The translations under genes and the position numbers were made by a program. Positions 6,391-6,662 of a stretch of 6,662 nt of DNA are shown in pieces (positions within the stretch are counted from its first letter, which is position 1; each line of letters starts with the position of its first letter). The notes below the pieces were generated by a model. The model did no database searches and was not told the origin of the DNA. It was given only the letters and a program-made list of their open reading frames with translations. Where the stretch lies: assembly GCA_016283985.1 (NCBI GenBank), contig JAEENZ010000057.1, positions 1 to 6,662 on the forward strand, in the 5' to 3' direction. This DNA comes from Bacteroidales bacterium (GTDB taxonomy: Bacteria; Bacteroidota; Bacteroidia; Bacteroidales; UBA932).

Positions 6391-6566
6391 AGCGTTTGCT
6401 TTTTGCTCTGACCGGGTAGAAACGTAGGAAATTTCTTTAGCAGGTTCAGCAGCAAGTTGTAAACGCCCGCAACCAATATCCGCAAGGGTATTCGCGGGCG
6501 TGACTTGTACCTGCTTTGGTTTCCTACGACCACTACCGGACGAGTTACGCCCGCGTTATTTGTATG
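6380..6566 (+). ncRNA. Long bulged-hairpin RNA, about 187 nt: small RNA or structured leader
   Basis: The segment folds by hand into one rod. The stems, in order, are: 6380-6382 with 6564-6566; 6385-6394 with 6554-6563 (10 pairs, one G-U); CTC 6406-6408 with GAG 6542-6544; 6412-6419 with 6533-6539 (7 pairs, one bulged G); 6423-6431 with 6520-6528 (9); 6439-6445 with 6509-6515 (7); 6453-6457 with 6503-6507 (5); 6464-6470 with 6494-6500 (7, all G-C); and 6475-6481 with 6486-6492 (7, one G-U), closed by the GNRA loop GCAA. Unpaired bubbles are 6395-6405/6545-6553 and 6432-6438/6516-6519. No convincing ORF lies in it and a promoter lies upstream. The rod-with-bubble shape and size recall 6S RNA, but I cannot confirm a family. 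It ends 25 nt before the next ATG without a T-run, so a cis-acting leader is equally possible. Confidence 0.62.
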
Positions 6567-6591
6567 CCCTGAAATCAAAACAATAACCGAT

Positions 6592-6662
6592 ATGGGACTT
6601 TTAAACAACATTAAAGATGCCTTCAACAAGGCCGAATTTACAGTTGCTCCTAACAAGAAACT
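6592..6662 (+). CDS. Start of a small uncharacterised protein gene (first 23 codons, 3' end outside window)
   Basis: The ATG at 6592 opens MGLLNNIKDAFNKAEFTVAPNKK and runs off the window edge. The sequence is an amphipathic helix (LLNNIKDAFNKA) followed by a short beta-like stretch; it has no signal peptide. I do not recognise it with confidence. It follows the structured RNA by 25 bases of A-rich DNA with no Shine-Dalgarno sequence, as is usual in Bacteroidota, and is probably transcribed from the promoter at 6266-6296. An opposing minus-strand frame over the same DNA (6656-6288) would cross the RNA hairpin and looks like a shadow. Confidence 0.6.
   Translation, partial: MGLLNNIKDAFNKAEFTVAPNKK

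Noticed and set aside
6380..6566. SRP RNA, tmRNA or RNase P RNA
   Set aside because: The conserved cores of these RNAs (for example the SRP domain IV GGAAG/AGCAG arrangement, a tRNA-like domain, or RNase P signature segments) are not found in the expected context.
6380..6592. Retron msr-msd RNA or a diversity-generating element
   Set aside because: The closing repeats look superficially right, but there are no separate msr stem-loops and the following protein start does not resemble a reverse transcriptase.
1..6662. CRISPR arrays, tRNA genes, insertion sequences
   Set aside because: I saw no regularly spaced direct repeats, tRNA cloverleaf motifs, transposase genes or paired terminal repeats with target duplications.

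Overview
The window looks like a piece of a Bacteroidales (Bacteroidota) chromosome. Three things support this: an outer-membrane protein of the DUF5686 family with a carboxypeptidase-like regulatory domain; a small protein with an N-terminal STLERLWGY-type motif that I know from Bacteroides relatives; and promoters of the Bacteroidota type (TTTG near -33, TAnnTTTG near -7) with no clear Shine-Dalgarno sequences. The left two thirds is visibly G+C-rich; the right third is more A+T-rich. I cannot name a genus.

Left block (1-4539, all + strand): the end of sufC, a short sufD, ispE, and a gene for a large outer-membrane DUF5686 protein. The first three genes overlap by 8 bp and 4 bp, and the fourth follows after 12 bp, so they are very likely one transcription unit. 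SufC and SufD belong to the SUF Fe-S cluster scaffold. IspE is the fourth step of the MEP isoprenoid pathway, whose last two enzymes (IspG, IspH) carry Fe-S clusters, so the grouping makes metabolic sense. SufD is unusually short: it keeps the C-terminal core and lacks the usual N-terminal half.

Middle block (4547-6252): two divergent genes, an uncharacterised Bacteroidota protein on the minus strand and a membrane-anchored Hanks-type Ser/Thr kinase on the plus strand. The 47 bp between their start codons holds two face-to-face promoters built on one imperfect palindrome centred on base 5147. The -33 box of each promoter lies at or beyond the start region of the other gene, so polymerase probably cannot use both at once. 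The minus-strand mRNA should be nearly leaderless. This is the most striking signal in the window and suggests a compact, mutually exclusive or autoregulated signalling switch.

Right block (6253-6662): about 340 bp without a protein gene, followed by the first 23 codons of a small plus-strand gene. This stretch has its own promoter, an 11-bp hairpin with a small inner hairpin, and a roughly 187-nt RNA that folds on paper into one long, multiply bulged hairpin with a GCAA tetraloop. Bases 6380-6390 can pair either upstream or downstream, so two folds exclude each other. It could be a free small RNA (6S-like in general shape) or a structured leader of the gene that starts at 6592.
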